18,473 bases of DNA, from NCBI GenBank assembly GCA_021811225.1, contig JAJZPJ010000027.1, forward strand, positions 1 through 18,473, given 5' to 3'. Within the stretch, counting starts at the first letter, position 1, and each line of letters opens with the position of its first letter. The notes under the pieces are model-generated. The model made no database searches. It was not told the origin of the DNA and saw only the letters and a list, made by a program, of their open reading frames with translations. This stretch comes from Pseudomonadota bacterium (lineage in GTDB: Bacteria; Pseudomonadota; Gammaproteobacteria; Burkholderiales; Rhodocyclaceae). The position numbers and the translations under genes are program-made. Below are positions 16,314-18,473 of the stretch, one piece after another.

Positions 16314-17279
16314 TCAAAATCCGTAAGGCCGGTACAACCAGTTCTTGACCACCGCCGCGTCGCGATCCGGCAGGTAGTGAAAACCGGCTTGCACGTCATC
16401 GATCACCGCCGCGGCCAAGGCGTGCGGCGCATTCTTGGTGGTCAGCATATGGAAGAACCAGGCCATCGGGTAGCCGACCGCCTTGTCGTAGCGCGCCAGG
16501 GCGTCGCGCAACGCCAGTCCCTGCATGCCGAAGGCGGCGGCGAACTTGGGCACCGCGTCGTGCACCACGGCCACCGGCGCGGCGTGAAGGACGGCTTGGC
16601 GATAGCGATCGAGGTGTTCGCGCACCGTCATCACCCAGTGTCGGGAAAATTGCACGGCGCTGGCGGCGCTGCTTTCCTCCCAGGCGGCGATGAAGCGATG
16701 GATGTGCTGCGGCTCGGGTTTTTGGGCGCGCATGCGGGCGATGAAGTCGGCCATGGGGGTGAGCCGGCGCAGGACCAGAAAGGGCGGACCCAGGGGCTGG
16801 CCGGCGGTATTGTCGGCGGCGCGCGGATCGATCAATTCCTCAATGCCGGCGGGCAGCGCATGGTGCTCGAACAGGGGGTGGCAAAGCACTTCCTGCAGTT
16901 CCTCGATTTCGATCTGGACGAAATCGGCAGCGCCGGCGCCGGTGGCGGCGGCGAAGTAGTGGCTGCGGCCGGTGAGCCGGGTGGCGCTGAAGCCGCGCTC
17001 AGCAAAGGCATCGCACAGCGCGCCCATATCGTCGTCATGAGCGGCGAGTTCGGCTTGTGCCCAGCCCTCGAGATCGTCGGTGACACGGGCGCCGCTGACA
17101 TCGACGACGCCGCCCAGCCGATACCAGCCGCCGCGCACCAGCATTTCGCGGAATGCCAGCGTCGGGGCGAGCCTCGTCAATTCGTCGGCGAACGCAGCGG
17201 GGAGGCTGGCGGCCGGAACGCGCAGGCACAACTCGGATACCTGATGCGCCAGTTCCTGCCAATCGGGGCCGACGCTCAT
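16314..17279 (-). CDS. Unrecognised 321-residue protein in a nif-associated operon
   Basis: I do not recognise this family. The product looks soluble, with no signal peptide or membrane segment, and is mostly helical. It has only three cysteines (18, 89, 133) but many histidines, clustered around EIEELQEVLCHPLFEHHALP (124-143), QHIHRF (191-196) and SRHWVMTVREHLDRYR (212-227). The C-terminus is aromatic-rich (AGFHYLPDRD, NWLYRPYGF). ATG at 17279 was chosen because GGAG lies 8 bases upstream; in-frame GTG (17318) and ATG (17315) overlap the previous stop and cannot be excluded. It follows nafY and the DUF6129-like gene in one unit, so a role in nitrogenase maturation or regulation is likely by context only. 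About 400 bp downstream is a strong hairpin. Confidence 0.85.
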   Translation of the reverse strand: MSVGPDWQELAHQVSELCLRVPAASLPAAFADELTRLAPTLAFREMLVRGGWYRLGGVVDVSGARVTDDLEGWAQAELAAHDDDMGALCDAFAERGFSATRLTGRSHYFAAATGAGAADFVQIEIEELQEVLCHPLFEHHALPAGIEELIDPRAADNTAGQPLGPPFLVLRRLTPMADFIARMRAQKPEPQHIHRFIAAWEESSAASAVQFSRHWVMTVREHLDRYRQAVLHAAPVAVVHDAVPKFAAAFGMQGLALRDALARYDKAVGYPMAWFFHMLTTKNAPHALAAAVIDDVQAGFHYLPDRDAAVVKNWLYRPYGF

Positions 17280-17314
17280 GCGGCTGTCTCCGTGGATCGA
17301 TTGCGTCGCCGTCA

Positions 17315-17578
17315 TCACCGTTCGCTCTCACCGATCAGGCCGACGACGATGCCGCTGGCAGAGTCGGCAGCGTCGGTCAGCCCGGCGCAGTGTCCGCTGG
17401 CATCGAGGTAATAGAAGCGCGCGGCGGCCGTCTCGCGCGCCGCCTGAAGGCGGGCCGGAATGTCCTCGTCGCTGCACACCGTGACGGACAAGCCGGGGAA
17501 ACGCCGGCGCAATTCGGACTGGTCGGCGTCCGGGCCGACGGCGGCGACCACGCGATCGAGGAGCTCGCGGGCGATCAT
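17315..17578 (-). CDS. Small nif-associated protein, probably DUF6129 family
   Basis: This 87-residue protein has two cysteines (Cys35 in VTVCSDEDIP, Cys64 in SGHCAGLT) and the core ETAAARFYYLDASGHCAGLTD. It looks like the DUF6129 family found in nitrogen-fixation clusters, though I cannot confirm this by search. Function is unknown. The ATG at 17578 overlaps the nafY stop as ATGA, so translation is tightly coupled to nafY. The frame extends upstream to 17800 only as a shadow within nafY. The next gene starts 35 bp after its stop. Confidence 0.85.
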   Translation of the reverse strand: MIARELLDRVVAAVGPDADQSELRRRFPGLSVTVCSDEDIPARLQAARETAAARFYYLDASGHCAGLTDAADSASGIVVGLIGESER

Positions 17579-18297
17579 GCTTGTTCGGCCGTGGCGGCCT
17601 CCAGGTAGGGCGCCAGCGAAGCCGCCGGCACGCCCATGACCTTGGCCAGCCATGGCGGAGGCTTGACCAGGCTTTGCTGGAGACGGGACAGGACTTCGCG
17701 GGCCGGCGCCGCCTTGGGAATTTTCACCGGGTGGGCGCCGGCGCGCACCACCTTGGCCGCCGCCGGACCGCCGATCGATTGCACGTAGACGATGTGGCAA
17801 TCATTGATCAGTTCGGCGCGGGCGGCATTGCGCTCGGCCGCTTGATCGGCCGCCAGGGTCGACCGCTGGTCGATCAGGCGCAGAGCCGCAGGACTGGTCT
17901 GGTAGATGAGAAAGCGTTCGCAGGAACCGAAGTGTCCGTCGAGATTTTCGCCGCTGTTGGAAGCCACCGCGACCCGGATCGAAGCCGGCAGCTCGTCCGC
18001 GTCGTAGGGCTCCAGCGCCGGCAACTCGCTGCCGGCAACGCCGATGCCCCAGAGCGGCCGCACGGCAGCCTTGAGTCGGTCGTTGTCGAAGCCGAGCGCG
18101 CAGCTTTCGTCGGCATGATCGCCGGCGAGTATTTCGCACAGGTCTTCGACGCTGACCGCCGCCAGCTTGGTCTCGGTCAGCGGCAGCCGCAGCTTTTCCG
18201 CCAACGCCAGGACCAGTGCCCGCGCCTCGAGTCCGGGCAGTTCCCGCGCCGCGAGCGCGATGCGCAATGCCGCTTCGCGCGTCATCGATTCCGACAT
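17575..18297 (-). CDS. nafY: NafY-like FeMo-cofactor-binding protein (gamma protein)
   Basis: This 240-residue protein matches NafY in length (about 243 in Azotobacter) and in two-domain design. An N-terminal helical domain (TREAALRIALAARELPGLEARALVLALAEKL, about residues 6-36, extending to about 100) precedes a C-terminal NifX/NifB-like cofactor domain (about 105-225). The latter contains IRVAVASNSGENLDGHFGSCERFLIY; His122 corresponds closely to the cofactor-binding His121 of Azotobacter NafY. NafY binds FeMo-co and holds apo-dinitrogenase until insertion. NifY is the close alternative name, as the two families share both domains. The start at 18297 has AAAGGAG 7-8 bases upstream. A ferredoxin gene ends 91 bp upstream and the DUF6129-like gene overlaps its stop. 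Confidence 0.9.
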   Translation of the reverse strand: MSESMTREAALRIALAARELPGLEARALVLALAEKLRLPLTETKLAAVSVEDLCEILAGDHADESCALGFDNDRLKAAVRPLWGIGVAGSELPALEPYDADELPASIRVAVASNSGENLDGHFGSCERFLIYQTSPAALRLIDQRSTLAADQAAERNAARAELINDCHIVYVQSIGGPAAAKVVRAGAHPVKIPKAAPAREVLSRLQQSLVKPPPWLAKVMGVPAASLAPYLEAATAEQA

Positions 18298-18377
18298 TAG
18301 CTTACTCCTTTCGAGTATAGCGAGCCTGGCAGTCACCTCCCCGCGAGGGAGAGGCTGGGAGGATGCGGGAGTCCAGT

Positions 18378-18406
18378 TGCATCGTGTATCAGAGATACAC
18401 GATGCA
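18378..18406. repeat. Perfect 13-bp inverted repeat spanning the ferredoxin stop codon
   Basis: TGCATCGTGTATC-AGA-GATACACGATGCA is a perfect 13-bp stem with a 3-base loop. The ferredoxin stop codon (18389-18391) lies at the loop, so half of the stem is coding. No T-tract follows on either strand. It may protect the upstream mRNA end or adjust expression between the ferredoxin and nafY. A protein-binding operator is less likely. Confidence 0.75.
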
Positions 18407-18473
18407 GGCTTCGCCCGCCGGACAGGCATCGACGCACCTGGGCGAATCGGCCTCCGCTTCGCACTCGGTGCAG
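18389..18473 (-). CDS. 4Fe-4S ferredoxin, FdxN-like, C-terminal part only
   Basis: Only the last 27 residues are in the window: TECEAEADSPRCVDACPAGE is preceded by Cys and followed by ACIVYL and TGA. The pattern CxxC-x8-CxxxCP is the second cluster motif of the FdxN-like / Allochromatium-type 2[4Fe-4S] ferredoxins, in which the spacing between the second and third cysteine is enlarged. It would supply electrons for nitrogenase or cofactor assembly. It is upstream of nafY on the same strand with a 91-bp gap holding no sigma-54 promoter, so co-transcription is likely. Confidence 0.85.
   Translation of the reverse strand, partial: CTECEAEADSPRCVDACPAGEACIVYL

Overview
The window is high-GC DNA from a diazotrophic proteobacterium. 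The gene order nifE-nifN-nifX-DUF269-fdxB, with sigma-54/NifA control and nearby iscA-nifU-nifS and nifQ-mod genes, fits a betaproteobacterium, possibly Rhodocyclales-like. That placement is an inference from gene content and style; no 16S or other marker is present. Almost everything lies on the minus strand, so the nif region reads right to left.

Left part (1-4192): an aldehyde-oxidation module unrelated to nitrogen fixation. An AcoR-type sigma-54 activator (plus strand) diverges from an ExaC-type NAD+ aldehyde dehydrogenase, which is followed by a DUF779 gene cut by the window edge. The dehydrogenase has a near-consensus -24/-12 promoter and a TGTCA-N5-TGACA palindrome about 100 bp upstream. 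A terminator-like hairpin sits between the dehydrogenase and DUF779.

Central part (4214-12192): two nif transcription units. The first is iscA(nif)-nifU-nifS-apbE, the Fe-S cluster assembly genes plus a flavin transferase. The second is nifE-nifN-nifX-DUF269-fdxB, for FeMo-cofactor scaffolding, trafficking and a ferredoxin. Each has a recognisable -24/-12 promoter and a perfect TGT-N10-ACA NifA site upstream.

Molybdenum part (12193-14944): nifQ-modA-modB-modC, also behind a -24/-12 promoter and a one-mismatch NifA site. NifQ and ModA are in one uninterrupted reading frame. The ModA part has kept its start and its extreme C-terminus but lost about 110 internal residues. This is the most unusual feature of the window.

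Right part (15202-18473): a HepT/MntA (HEPN/MNT) toxin-antitoxin pair sits between the molybdenum unit and a further nif-associated operon. After a 477-bp stretch with a strong hairpin and little else come, in transcription order, the end of a ferredoxin gene, nafY, a small DUF6129-like gene and an unrecognised 321-residue protein.

Together the nif genes cover Fe-S supply (IscA, NifU, NifS), molybdenum import and insertion (ModABC, NifQ), cofactor assembly and carriage (NifE, NifN, NifX, NafY) and electron supply (FdxB, the partial ferredoxin, and ApbE if it serves an Rnf complex). The nitrogenase structural genes, nifB and nifA are not in this window.
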